Shown one piece after another: positions 43,290 through 54,900 of a stretch of DNA of 64,000 nt. Each line of letters begins with the position of its first letter. Position 1 is the stretch's first letter. The notes below the pieces were generated by a model, which worked only from the letters and a program-made list of their open reading frames with translations, did no database searches and was not told the DNA's origin. The stretch lies in contig NC_063062.1 in assembly GCF_018812025.1 (NCBI RefSeq), positions 38,142,228 to 38,206,227 on the forward strand, read 5' to 3'. This stretch comes from Megalobrama amblycephala (lineage: Eukaryota; Chordata; Actinopteri; Cypriniformes; Xenocyprididae). A program made the position numbers and the translations under genes.

Positions 43290-43790
43290 TCCCATCAGTG
43301 ATACGGCTTCTCTCAAGTGTGGATTCTCATGGTTTTCAGAGATCCTGACCGACTGAATCTCATGTCACACTGTAAACACTTCACTGTAAATACACTGTGG
43401 TGCAGGTTCAACTCAAAAGTTTTCCCACAATACAAAATTTGATCTTTCACACTGCTGTGGCTTTAGGTGTAATTTTAAAGTACTTTTATAACTAAAACTC
43501 TTTCCACACAAAGAACACAAGTCTTTTCTTTTGTTTGAACTTTCAGGTGGTCCTGCAGTGCACCTGTCCAAAAAAATATTTTACCGCTATGATAACAGTA
43601 AAACAATCTTTCTCCAGAATGAGAACTGAGATGTAATTTAAAACTGCATGTCTTTCTGAAATTCTTTCCACACGGATCACATGTGGACACTTTCTCTCCA
43701 GTGTGGATTTTCATGTTCCTTAAGGTGTCCTATTGTTCTAAAACTCTTTCCACACTGATCACATTCTGTAGGGTAAACTCAATGTTTTCT
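43290..43790 (-). pseudogene. C2H2 zinc-finger gene remnant
   Basis: On the minus strand, finger modules can be read as CDQCGKSFRTIGHLKEH, then after a frame shift MKIHTGEKVSTCDPCGKNF, then SFKLHLSSHSGERLFYCYHS, with HTGEK-type linkers. Further down (43300-43400) another module (CDMRFSRSGSLKTMRIHT) is followed by a stop. Several cysteines and histidines are lost and frames change, so it is not a working transcription factor. Known: in zebrafish, NLR-C genes and C2H2 genes are interleaved on the long arm of chromosome 4, which fits this placement. Confidence 0.75.
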
Positions 43791-44684
43791 AACTTGTTTT
43801 GGAGCAGTCGGTCCCTCCTTTTAAAATCTACTGAACAGTGCTGGCAGAAATTTTCTGCTGCACAAATTGTATACAAACAGTTTTAAAGTCTCAATTAGTT
43901 ATTGAAGTGTTGGTCCATAAAAAAATGATTGATGTCATGCTCTGTGGGAAATTACTGCACTTTTATGGAGGTTTCAGAACTATAGACAGTGAAAAATACA
44001 CATTATATTAAAGGTTTTATTTTAACCACTAAATGATGATTAATGTACCATATACAATGTGCAATTATTGTGGAGTTTGCAGTAGTCCTAATATGTGATA
44101 AAGACAGCCATTATGTGAACTAATACACACATTGTGGGAGTTTAAAAATATTGGAAAATACAAAAGATGGTCTGTCCAGTCCGTTCATACGTAGTGCACT
44201 TTAACATGCTTAATTGTAATGTTCACAATTCTTTTTCACACTAAAAGTTATGGATAGTCTATACATAGGGATTTCCAACTAGAATTTAGACCAGTTATTG
44301 CTAATCTATACTTAAATCTCTAAATTGTTGCATCTCACATAACTACAAAAGTCTGCTGTATTTGGAAAACATTGTAAATGACAAACTAAATAACATGTCC
44401 AGAGAACATAATAATGTTAAAAATAAACTAGGTTAAAGATTGTTTGGACTGCTTTCACCAGCCATTGAAATGTATTGAAAGAGGAACAAAACAGGACAGT
44501 AAGGATCATCTGAGGTGACAGTTAACAAATAATACTTTTTAGCATGTTCTGTGCAGAATAATTGTCTTCCAAGCTGAATTTGTTTATCAAAATCCACATG
44601 ATTTTTCCATATTGAATCCAATATACATTTGAACATCTCTGCTTCCATTGAGCTAAGATTTTAGCATGGTGTAAAATATAGGCC

Positions 44685-44755
<71 letters not shown>

Positions 44756-46597
44756 TTTACACGTCGCTATGAAACGTTTTAGAAGCAGAGATATACAGCT
44801 CACAAACGTCCTTAGTATCAATCATGAATTTGAAGACGGTCCCTTAAAGATCGCTGACATCGCAGCCTTCATGCAGCATCCAGCATTTGTCACAGAGAAC
44901 AGCGCTTTATCCGCTCTTAAAAAAACGTCTGCTTCTGCAAAAAAGGTTTTGTTGCTTATTGTCTTAATGGCCAGTATTGATAATTAGCCAAATTATCCTT
45001 AAATACATTTACAAAGTTATTGAACGCGGAAGTCCGAATGATCGAATGTGAAACCAACTTTACAGCCTTCATTTAGCGGGCTGCACCTGTTCACTTCATG
45101 CGTTTTCTCTGATCAGAAAGCTATCTCTGATTTATCAAAACGATTCCATTTATACTTGACCACCTATATGTGTCTCCGCAAAACGGATATAAATTTGTTC
45201 TTCAGTTCTATATACAGATTTAATGGAGACACATCACTGAAAGCAACAGATATGAGCTGCATTTTATTGATCATCAGCTAATTTAAAAACCAAAGACCGC
45301 AAAAATAGAGAGAACATCATCAGCACTGGTAAGATCATTTTAGTCTCATTACTTTTAATGAAAATGACTGTGTTTTGAGCGTCTACGTCTTACTTTTACT
45401 TTCTTTTTTGCGGCGGTTTGTGAGTCAGTTTGCTGAGAGACTCATCTGAGGCTTTATTTATTTATTTTTAGCATTTTTGGAGGTGTAAAATTTTCATATG
45501 TGTTTTTAACATCCAGATGAATTTTGTACATGTTCAGTTTTGACTGGATTGAGTCTCAGACCACATCCTGAAGTGGTTTGAGTGATCGGATTACATCCGC
45601 CTCAAATTCGTTTCGGAGGGCATTTACACCTGGGGCCTCATTTATAACCGTTACGCACAAAACATGACCTGAAAGACGCGTACGCCACTTCCTACGCAAA
45701 AGATAGGATTTATAAAAACAAACCTGATAGGAAAATTTGCGCACCTGCACGCAAACTCTGACCCATCTGTACGAACTCTTTTACTAGAGAGAGAAAAGTA
45801 ATGAAGTAAACAGAACGATTTTACAGAACAGACAGAAAAACAGAACTATTTTAATTTTTTATATTCACATTTACATTAATATTCCACTTTCATTAATGGC
45901 GATAAGCACTGAAATTACATAAAGTCATTACGCATAATTTAAACAAAAATTATATGAATTTAGATGGATGTGCTATTTTTGATCACTTTACCTGTGACAC
46001 ACTGTTTTAATGAAGAAGAAGTGACAGGTGCACAATAATTCCTCTTCAAACTAAACTGCAGACCTTATGTTATGCCTAATATTTTAGTGAGAACGATGAT
46101 CAGTGATGCACACTTACTTCGATATTATGGAAGACGCTGCTGGATTCGAACGGTCCATTGCCCAGTTTGAATAGATCCAATGATAATAGCCTACTGTACA
46201 ACTGCATCTGTTGATGTCGTGTGAAGGCATCTTCAAACAATTATGTAAAGCAGTGGCTATTGACACTAAGATGCAATAGATGCTATTTACACTAAGTGAA
46301 AATAGCAATATATTCTATTAACACCATGTAAAAGTATCAGTTCTTTTCAATAAAAGTAAATAGTAAATAGATGCTATCCATAGGCTACTTTATATTGGCA
46401 GATACTATTTGCACCTCAGTATTTTTGTACATTAACAGGATACAATAGTATCAATGATTATATTTATTAAAATGATTAAATGGATGCTGCCTTAGAATAA
46501 AAACCCTCCCTACACCTTCCCCTACCCATATAAACACTTTTAATATTATTAAACACTCATTCGCAGTTTATTTCCACAATATTTTCATTTTTATTAA
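43791..46597. other. Intergenic sequence with microsatellite and repeat ends
   Basis: Contains the TA/CA microsatellite at 44685-44754. At 45560-45770 are repeat motifs (GGGCCTCATTTATAA and the GTACGC-rich segment) typical of fish dispersed repeats. The open frame at 44769-44987 (72 codons) has no recognisable domain and I do not call it a gene. Confidence 0.45.
44685..44754. repeat. Compound (TA)n(CA)n microsatellite
   Basis: TA units followed by about 24 CA units. Confidence 0.95.
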
Positions 46598-46745
46598 AAA
46601 TAAATGTGAGGAGGGGGCGCTCTTCCGACACCGTATGGAGTAAACGTGTTTTACAACAGCTCTCCACGAATTTGTAATAATTTTAGCCAATACACCTTGT
46701 AATCGTCCAAATACCACAGGTTTCTACTTCTGAACATCTGGAACA

Positions 46746-47579
46746 ATGCCAAAACACAAAAAAACAGAAAAATTGGATACCGAAGAGGCGGAATCTACAG
46801 AAAACAACACCGAGCAACAGTCGGCTAATACTAATCTAGCTAGCGGTGAAACGCCAACAAATACAAACATTATGGAAGCGATAGCGAAATTGAATGGCTC
46901 ATTTGATACAAAGCTTGAGGTCCTTTCATCTACTTTATCAGAGATGAAAGAAACACTCACCAACATAGGTACCAGAGTGGCCGCGACTGAAGAAGCAGTC
47001 AAAGTTCACGAAACCCGCATTGAATCATTGGAGAAATTATGTACACTCTTGGAGGCCGAATGTGAGAAGCTTAAGGAAAAGACCTGCGATCTAGAGTCAA
47101 GATCTCGGAGACAAAACATCCGAATCATCGGTGTAAAAGAAGGTGCAGAAAAGGGTAAGCCTACCGAGTTTGTGACAAATCTGTTGACGCAAGTGTTGGA
47201 TGCGGGGAACTTTGACCGACCAATACAGATTGACAGGGCACACCGCTCGCTACAACCCCCAAGAGACGGCCGGTCACGGGCATTTATTGTTCGACTGCAC
47301 CACTACCAAGTAAAAGAACATATTCTACGTCTGGCAAGATCGAACAAGCTGCAGTATGAAGGAAAAGAGATACATATCTTTCCCGACCTCGCCGCTGATG
47401 TCTTGAAACAGAGACAGAAGTTTGACGGCATACGAAAGAAATGCAGGGAACACGAAGTGAGATGCGGATTTCGCTTTCCTTCCAAGTTCATTGTGACCGT
47501 GAAGGACAAGGAAACGAAAACTTTTGTTTCACACGAACAAGCAGAGGCATATCTACGGGGCGCAGTGGAAAATTTGTGA
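46746..47579 (+). CDS. LINE ORF1 protein (L1 ORF1p-like)
   Basis: 277 codons, intact. Residues 1-40 are polar and low in complexity; about 42-118 form a heptad-rich coiled coil (LSEMKETL, ESLEKLCTLLEAECEKL); from about 120 (SRRQNIRIIGVKEG) follow the RRM-like and C-terminal RNA-binding domains of L1-type ORF1 proteins. Known role: a trimeric RNA-binding chaperone that coats LINE RNA in the cytoplasm. It sits 130 bases inside the element and ends with TGA at 47577-47579, about 400 bases before ORF2 coding similarity begins. Frame intact, so it could still be translated. Confidence 0.85.
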   Translation: MPKHKKTEKLDTEEAESTENNTEQQSANTNLASGETPTNTNIMEAIAKLNGSFDTKLEVLSSTLSEMKETLTNIGTRVAATEEAVKVHETRIESLEKLCTLLEAECEKLKEKTCDLESRSRRQNIRIIGVKEGAEKGKPTEFVTNLLTQVLDAGNFDRPIQIDRAHRSLQPPRDGRSRAFIVRLHHYQVKEHILRLARSNKLQYEGKEIHIFPDLAADVLKQRQKFDGIRKKCREHEVRCGFRFPSKFIVTVKDKETKTFVSHEQAEAYLRGAVENL

Positions 47580-47959
47580 AATGCAGACGACGTGAACTTG
47601 ACATGGAAGTCAGAAAGGACTTAAGTAGAGACTTGCGTTTATTTAATTTCATTTGATATACAGGGAGTTCACAAGGTATTATTTCTTGTTACTTTGTAAG
47701 ATAGTGGAGAGCTATTTTACAGGAAGAATGTTAGAGGGCATCAAGGGTGAGTCAAGTGATGCATATTTTTTTTTGATAGGCATCCATAATGTTAACATGG
47801 GATGCAATAGCGGGGGGAGGGAGGGGGAGAATGTTCTTCGTTACAAAGTTCGTAATGTTCATGGGTTGATGTCTTCTGTTAAGCTTGAAATGCAAGGTTT
47901 CATATACTACCTTTATTTAAGGAGAGCAGGCAAAACACACTTTAATTTTTACACTGAAT

Positions 47960-48760
47960 ATTGGAATAAATGTTTACGGTGGCAGCAAACTGAACCTACT
48001 AAGCTGGAATGTGCGTGGACTTAATAGTCCAATCAAAAGAGGAAAGGTTTATACACATCTTAAGAAACTGGGCTCAGAGGTAATATTTCTTCAGGAAACG
48101 CATATCAAAAATACCGCGAAGTTCAGCATCAAAGCTCCTTGGATGTCTCAAGTCTATCAATCAAACTTTTCTTGTAAAGCTAGAGGAGTAGCAATTATTA
48201 TTAAAAAATCCGTCCCCTTTATACATAAGCAAACAATCAAGGATAAAAATGGTAGGTACTTAGTTGTGTGTGGAGAGATAAATGCATTACCCATCACTTT
48301 AGTAAAGGTTTATGGTCCTAACTTTGATGATCCTGTATTTTTTGAGAATATTTTCAAAATTATACCAGATTTTGTACATTCACTGGTCATCATTGCAGGC
48401 GACTACAATTGTGTTTTAAATGCAAAGTTAGACACACATCCCTGTCGGACTACAAAAAGCAAATCCGCAAGTGTACTAAGCAACTATATGCAAAAGTTAA
48501 ACTTAATAGATAGCTGGAGAGCCTTGCATCCCACAGATCAAGATTACTCATTTTACTCTTCAGTTCATAAAACATATTCAAGAATCGACTTCTTTCTAAT
48601 AGATTCAAGATTGCTGCAACATGTCGTTTCAACACAGTATCATAATAGACTGTTATCCGACCATGCCCCTATCTCTCTTAATTTAAAAATAAATTCGAGC
48701 AGAGGAAATTATGTCTGGAAATTCGATAACATGCTGCTAAGATGTAATAACACACAATAA
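47960..48760 (+). pseudogene. LINE ORF2, endonuclease part
   Basis: Apurinic-type endonuclease domain. Visible motifs: LLSWNVRGLNSP at the start (before 48011), FLQETH (catalytic Glu), IIAGDYN (Asp, Asn), RIDFFLI and SDHAPISL (catalytic Asp-His). The frame stops at 48758-48760 just after the domain. The true start codon is not clear. Known role: nicks the target DNA. Confidence 0.85.
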
Positions 48761-48773
48761 ATATCCACCAACA

Positions 48774-51020
48774 ATGTATCAAGCGAATATAATACTAATT
48801 CCGAAACCGGGACGCGATAAGCAGCAAATGTCTTCATATCGTCCAATCTCACTCATTTCCATTGAATCCAAGATTATAAGCAAAATTCTTGCAAACAGAT
48901 TGAAAACATACATTTGTTCAATAATTCATCAAGATCAAACCGGCTTCATGCCCAACAGACATATTTACTTTAACTTGAGACACCTGTTTAATATAATTTA
49001 TCATAAGAAAAATTCAAAGGCATGTGTAATCTCGCTAGATGCTCAACGAGCTTTTGATCAATTAGAATGGAAATATATGATTGCGGTCCTAAAGAAATTT
49101 GGTTTTGGTCCAGAATTTATTAAATGGATTGAAATAATGTACTCGCACCCAGTTGCATCTGTTATTACCAACCAAGACAACTCAAAGTCATTTAAACTAT
49201 CACGTGGCACACGCCAGGGGTGTCCCCTGTCTCCCTTTTTATTTGCCATTTCGATGGAACCGCTGGCAGCTAGTATTAGGCAACATCTCAGTATAGAGCC
49301 TATAACGACAATGGGCAGACCCCAATATCTGTCATTATATGCAGACGACATTCTCTTGTATATTTCTAATCCTGCAAAGACCATTCCACCACTACTCAAG
49401 CTTATTGAAGAATTCGGCAGTTTCTCTGGATTCACAATTAATTGGGAAAAAAGTGAACTAATGTCAATCTCTGACGACCTTGAGCAAGAACTCCTAGCCA
49501 GTACCAAATTTAAAATTGCAAACCAGCATTTCAAATATTTAGGTATAATAATTACTAAAAAGTCCAACATGCTTTTAAAAACAAACTAGAAAAAGAAAAT
49601 TGATCAACTTAAAGACAATATAACCTTTTGGAAAACACTCCCCATGTCCATGGTAGGCAAAATAAATGCTATAAAAATGGATGTACTTCCAAGATTTTTA
49701 TATATATTTCAAGCTATCCCTTTTTTTATTCCCCTTCATCTTTTTAAAGAGCTAGAATCTATTATAACAGACTTTATTTGGGCCAATAAGACAGCAAGGA
49801 TTAATAAAAAACATCTTAACAATCCCAAGGATCAAGGAGGGTTTGGGCTTCCAAATTTTAAAAATTACTATTGGGCAGCTAATCTAAACACTTTAGCGTG
49901 GTGGAGAAAGATCAGTTTAATGGAGCCAGACAAACCAGAATGGTTAGCTATAGAGGAAGCTTCTTGTAATAAGACTTCATTAATTGCCCTGCTTAACAGT
50001 CCCATTAAAATAGACTTAAAGTGTTATAATGGAAATATAGTTATTTCTAATTCAATTAAAGTATGGAAACAAATCAAGAAATATTTGGAAATTCCAGATA
50101 TATATCTGGATACTCCAATTTGCCATAATCATGCTTTTCCCCCAGGACTACACGATAAGTTCTTTCTTCAATGGAAACAAATAGGCATAACCACAATTAA
50201 AGACCTATACAATGAAGGTAAATTTAGCTCCTTTGACCAGCTAAAGCAACATCATGCCCTTGCCCCCACAAATTTTTTCCGTTATTTGCAGGTTAGAGAT
50301 TTCATCAGAAAGAATATTACAGATTTTGAAGTTTTGAAGTTAAACCCTAATTTAGAGAACATCATAAAGGTACAGCCTGGTATAAGCGGTGGTGTGTCTC
50401 GCTTCTACAATTTACTGCTAGAAAAGGTTAACACCAACACAGAGAAAATAAAACTTGACTGGGAGGAGGAAATGGGTTTTAACATTCATGAAAATAAGTG
50501 GGAGGAATGCTTGAGAAACATACATACATGCTCTGTGAATGCTAGACATAATCTGATTCAATTCAAGGTAATACATAGGCTCCACTATTCAAAATCAAAA
50601 CTTCATAAAATATATCCTACAGTATCTCCACTCTGCAACAAATGTAAAACAGTAGACGGCACTTTGTTTCATTCTTTATGGTCATGCTCCAAAATCCAGC
50701 CATTTTGGAAAGGTATATTTAAATTTCTTTCTGAAGCACACTCTATCAATCTGGAGCCTGAACCCAGCATTGGTATTTTAGGAGCAAATAGTGCTTTTTG
50801 CAATAGATATCAAACACAATCCATTATGTTCTGTACGATGTTAGCAAAAAAACTTATTCTACAGATGTGGAAAACAGACACTGTCCCAACCATTGAACTA
50901 TGGACCAGAGAACTGGGCAATATGTTGCATCTGGAAGAATTGAGATACTCATTAAACGAGAAACTACCCACCTTTAAGAAGATTTGGAATCCAATCAAAT
51001 TATTCTTACAGGAGGACTGA
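48774..51020 (+). pseudogene. LINE ORF2, reverse transcriptase and C-terminal part
   Basis: Starts inside the RT domain (LIPKPGRDKQQMSSYRPIS). Motif A around VISLDAQRAFDQLEW, motif B GTRQGCPLSPFLF, active-site YADDILLY, then a C-terminal region with a cysteine/histidine cluster (CNKCKTVDGTLFHSLWSC). The frame differs from the endonuclease part, and the linker normally between the two domains (about 250 residues in L1) is missing, so a deletion joined them near 48760-48774. One in-frame TAG at 49587-49589 splits the remainder; the frame is the same on both sides. Not functional. Confidence 0.85.
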
Positions 51021-51411
51021 ATTAGCTTTTATATTTATGCTTTATTGCCTATTCCATACTGTCCAGTTTCACTTTATTTATTTTTTGTTTATGCTGTTGC
51101 TGTCCACCAATTTTTTATTTTTATTTATTTATTCACTTATTTGTTTTGCTGCTACTCAAATACAATATGCTTTTGTTTATAGAACATTTAAAAGAAACCT
51201 TCTATAATTAATCTAACAGGAAAGGGTTGGGGAGGGGGTATTTTATTATAGATATGTTGTAAAATTAGTCAAGCATATGTACAATGGTCCTATTAGAAAA
51301 TTCCTGTTCTGTACATTTTTTGTCTTTGTAACCATTGTGTAGATATTCGTCTTCAAGAAATAAATAAAAAATTAAAAAAAAATAAAAATAAAATAAATAA
51401 ATAAATGTGAG

Positions 51412-51783
51412 CTTTGCAAAAGGCAGATTTGTCGATCGCGTTAAAAGCCAGAACACTGATCCCTACTCAGTTCTGCTATGCCACTGAAGACATTAAATTC
51501 TTCCTGTCTTTTTTAAAAACTGATTGGGATTTAAAGGAATTTTTGCGCAGCTTTGGATGAAATCAGAAAGATTTATCTTAAACTCTAAACTCTACATAGC
51601 AACATATTTGTAGCATGATGTATTTTTGTATTGCTTGTTTGTTTACTGGACATTTATAATTTGTTCTTATTTTTTTATCAATCAATTTTTTTAATCATTT
51701 TTTTTATCAATATTTATCAATTTTATCATTTCTCCCTCTGAACTCTCATGATATTAATCTCAGTGACACATTGTCATGTCCAG
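51412..51783. other. Upstream region or 5' intron of gene 2
   Basis: AT-rich. It ends in an acceptor-like TTGTCATGTCCAG (51771-51783), suggesting that a non-coding first exon lies upstream. No TATA or other promoter element that I can support. Confidence 0.35.
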
Positions 51784-51856
51784 GTCATGATGAGCGTCTG
51801 ATTTCACACAAAGATCCCAGTGCTGATCTGTTTTCAATGGCAGTTTATCTGCAATA
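51784..51856 (+). promoter_or_regulatory. Gene 2 5' leader with two short upstream frames
   Basis: ATGATGAGCGTCTGA at 51787-51801 is a minimal upstream frame. ATGGCAGTTTATCTGCAATAA at 51837-51857 is a six-codon frame whose stop overlaps the main start by one base (TAATG). Either could limit translation of gene 2. This needs the leader to be transcribed as drawn. Confidence 0.4.
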
Positions 51857-51915
51857 ATGTCAAAGAAGCAAGGAAAGGACTCTCTCTCTAAGATGAGTCT
51901 CTTAGAGAAACAGAG
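51857..51915 (+). CDS. Gene 2 exon 1 (start)
   Basis: 59 nt, [19 protein letters not shown]. Chosen as start because it is the ATG that leads in phase through donor GTAAGA into exon 2. A second in-frame ATG (residue 13) is a possible alternative. Confidence 0.65.
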
Positions 51916-54900
51916 GTAAGACTGCAGCTGTTTTCACACAATCATTTTACACATTAATGAAGTTTACTTTTTAAGTGAAGAACAAAACCTTTTCAACAAG
52001 GAGCATTTTCTCTCACCTTTGCCGTGTCAAATACTGTGCAAATCTATGTAAAACTATGTAACCAGTGAGGTTCATTCTCGTGTGTATTTTTGACGAGGTG
52101 CACATCAGCTACGCCGTAGGCTATGCTTGCTACATACAGCCTATGCCATAGCTACTGTGTACACTCGACACAGAAGTATAAATCAATTTTGTTAAACTGG
52201 ACTTAAACTATGCAAACAATTTGCATGTGAAACCTTTTTAAATGAGACTGAAGTATCTCCTGTAATAGTGTTTTCTCTCTGTTTTTTTGTGTCATTAGTG
52301 TAAGATCAGGCTCACATGTGTCCAGCTCTGTGTCTCTGAAGAGTGACCAGTCAAAAGGTGTGGTACCAGACTTCAGTGAGGAAAAACCATCGTCTGAAAG
52401 GTATTTCATGTGTTTTTTGTTTTTTTAATGCATTAGCTATTTTTTTCCATTAAGATATGTGATAAAATGTGATAAATAATAATAATAATTCACAGAACAC
52501 AATGTCTGCTGTTTGCTTTATTGGTCTGGAGTTTCTTTCCAGTAATACGACTACAGATAACCACTAGAACGCATAAATTCACTTTGAAAATAGATCTTGC
52601 AATCTATGTTTTGCAATCTATATCTTTTAATCTATCCGTAGTCACAGAAGCACAAATGCATAACTACACAGCATTTGCAAGATTAAACATTAAATCTTTT
52701 CAAATGAGCCCAAATAACCTTCTGTAGCACAGTGTTTTTTTCTCTCACTGTTCTTTGTGTCATTAGTGTAAGATCAGGCTCACATGTGTCCAGCTCTGTG
52801 TCTGTGAAGAGTGACCAGTCAAAAGGTGCGGTACCAGACTTCAGTGAGGAAAAACCATCGTCTAACAAAAGGTATTCCATGTGTTTCTTATTGTTGGAAA
52901 TATAGACAGTATAATATAGAAAATAAATAAAAATTTATATTAAAATATTTCAGCAAATATTTGCTTCAATTAAATGTTTGAATAATTCTCAAAAAGACAA
53001 TTTACAAACGGCAGTGCTTTAAAAACATAAAGAGAGCACAAAAATTATTTGATGTGAATAATAATTATATATATTTTTTTTATTTTCTGTTTAATTTTGG
53101 TTAAGTGACAACTGCTGCATAACTTATATAAAAAATATCTGTTGTCAATGCAAAATGTATTTTTATTCACCAGCTTCTGTGTTCTTTGCTTATAGGACAG
53201 AAAATATTACATTTAGAAATTTAGTTTTTACTTAAACTTATACTTAAATAGATCCTACACTTCAACAGTGTGAACTTAAACTGCTAAAGCCTTCTTTTTT
53301 CTTTTTTTAAATGCTCACAATATCTGTAATATTTTGTCTGAAAATGCAGTATTTAATTTTATTGGCTAACAGGCTTCAATTAGATTCAGATGTCCAGACT
53401 CACAGGGAACACAATAATTTCAAGGACAATCTCCTGTCTATCTTCCAGGTAGTAAAACTCATTTTCATGTTTATAATTATATCAGCCAAATAGGTTGCTG
53501 AAAAATGTTTGTTGTAAAAAAAAAAATACCTTATAGATTTTTTTTTTTTTTTTTAAAAAGCTAGTTAACATGTTTCTCTCTTAACTTGTTTCTTTCACAT
53601 TTTTCTTTTTGTCCAATCACTATTTATTTTATGTTTGCTTTGTGTGAAGGATCTCGAGAGCAAAATAATTACATTTCTAAAGAATGAGCTGGAAAAGTTC
53701 AAGAAAATATTACAAAAAGAGAACTCACAATACTTTGTGAAGGACTTTAATGAGAACAGATGCAGTATCAAAGAAGCAGCTCTTGATCTCACACTCCACT
53801 ACCTGAGAGAGATGAAACAAGATGAAGCTGCTGATACTCTAGAAGGTAAGAGACTCTCGGCCATATGTCAGATTGTCACTTAGAAATGTAGAGTGAAACT
53901 ACTGTATCTATAATATGTTTGTTCCTTTGTTTAGATGAGCTGGTCTTCATTCATCAGCTAAAATGTAACATAAAGAAAAAGTATCAGTGTGTGTTTGAAG
54001 GAATTGCAAAGCAAGGTGACTCCACACTTCTGAATAACATCTACACAGATCTCTATATCACTCAGGGTGGCAGTGAACAGGTCAATAATGAACATGAGGT
54101 AAGGCAGATTGAAGCTTCCAGGTGTCATCAATCAAAAGAGATTCCGATTGAATGCAAAAATATGTTTGATGCACCTAAACAAGACAAGGAGATCAGAACT
54201 GTACTGACGAAAGGAGTTGCTGGAATCGGAAAAACCATCTCTGTGCAAAAGTTTGTTCTGGACTGGGCCGAAGGAAAAGAAAATAAAGATATCAGCTTCA
54301 TATTTCCTCTTCCATTCAGAGAGATGAACTTAAAAGAGAAAGAAAAAATAAGTTTGATGGATCTTATAACTCACTTTTTCACAGAGACAAAAGGATTGAA
54401 CCTTACAAGAAGGGATAATTTCAAAGTCCTCTTCATCCTTGATGGATTAGATGAATGTCGCTTTCCTCTGCAGTTTGCTGCTAATGAGACGTGGCGTGAC
54501 GTCTCATCACCCACCTCTCTGGATGTTCTCCTAACAAACCTCATCAAGGGAACTCTGCTTCCCTCTGCTCTCATCTGGATCACCACCAGACCAGCAGCTG
54601 CCAGTAAGATTCCTCCGGACTGTATAGACCGAGTGACAGAGGTCAGAGGGTTCAATGATGCACAAAAGGAGGAGTACTTCAGAAAAAGATTCATGGATGA
54701 AAAAATGGCCAGCACAATCATTGATCACATTAAAAAATCAAAGAGTCTCTTTATCATGTGCCACATCCCAGTCTTCTGCTGGATTTCAGCCACTGTTCTC
54801 CAAAACATTTTGGAGGAGAAAAGAAATAATGATGTGAAAAACAATCAGGCTGATAACGCCTCTGAAACAATGCAGGAATCAAATACTGAAGACACTCCCA

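Larger units (their letters stand above)
46611..51398 (+). mobile_element. L1-type LINE, complete at both ends, 4.8 kb
   Basis: Flanked by AAATAAATGTGAG at 46598-46610 and 51399-51411, a 13-bp target duplication of the sort made by target-primed reverse transcription. Starts GAGGGGGCGCTCTTCC and ends in an A-rich tail (51355-51398). It carries ORF1, then ORF2 in two frames. Loss is confined to ORF2: an internal deletion and one stop. Confidence 0.9.

Noticed and set aside
44769..44987. 72-codon frame after the microsatellite
   Set aside because: No recognisable domain, no splice context and no homologous copy in the window. It could be chance.
52203..52880. Two minus-strand open frames with similar proteins (52203-52409, 52683-52880)
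   Set aside because: They are reverse shadows of the duplicated N-terminal exons 2 and 3 of gene 2. Their likeness to each other comes from that duplication.
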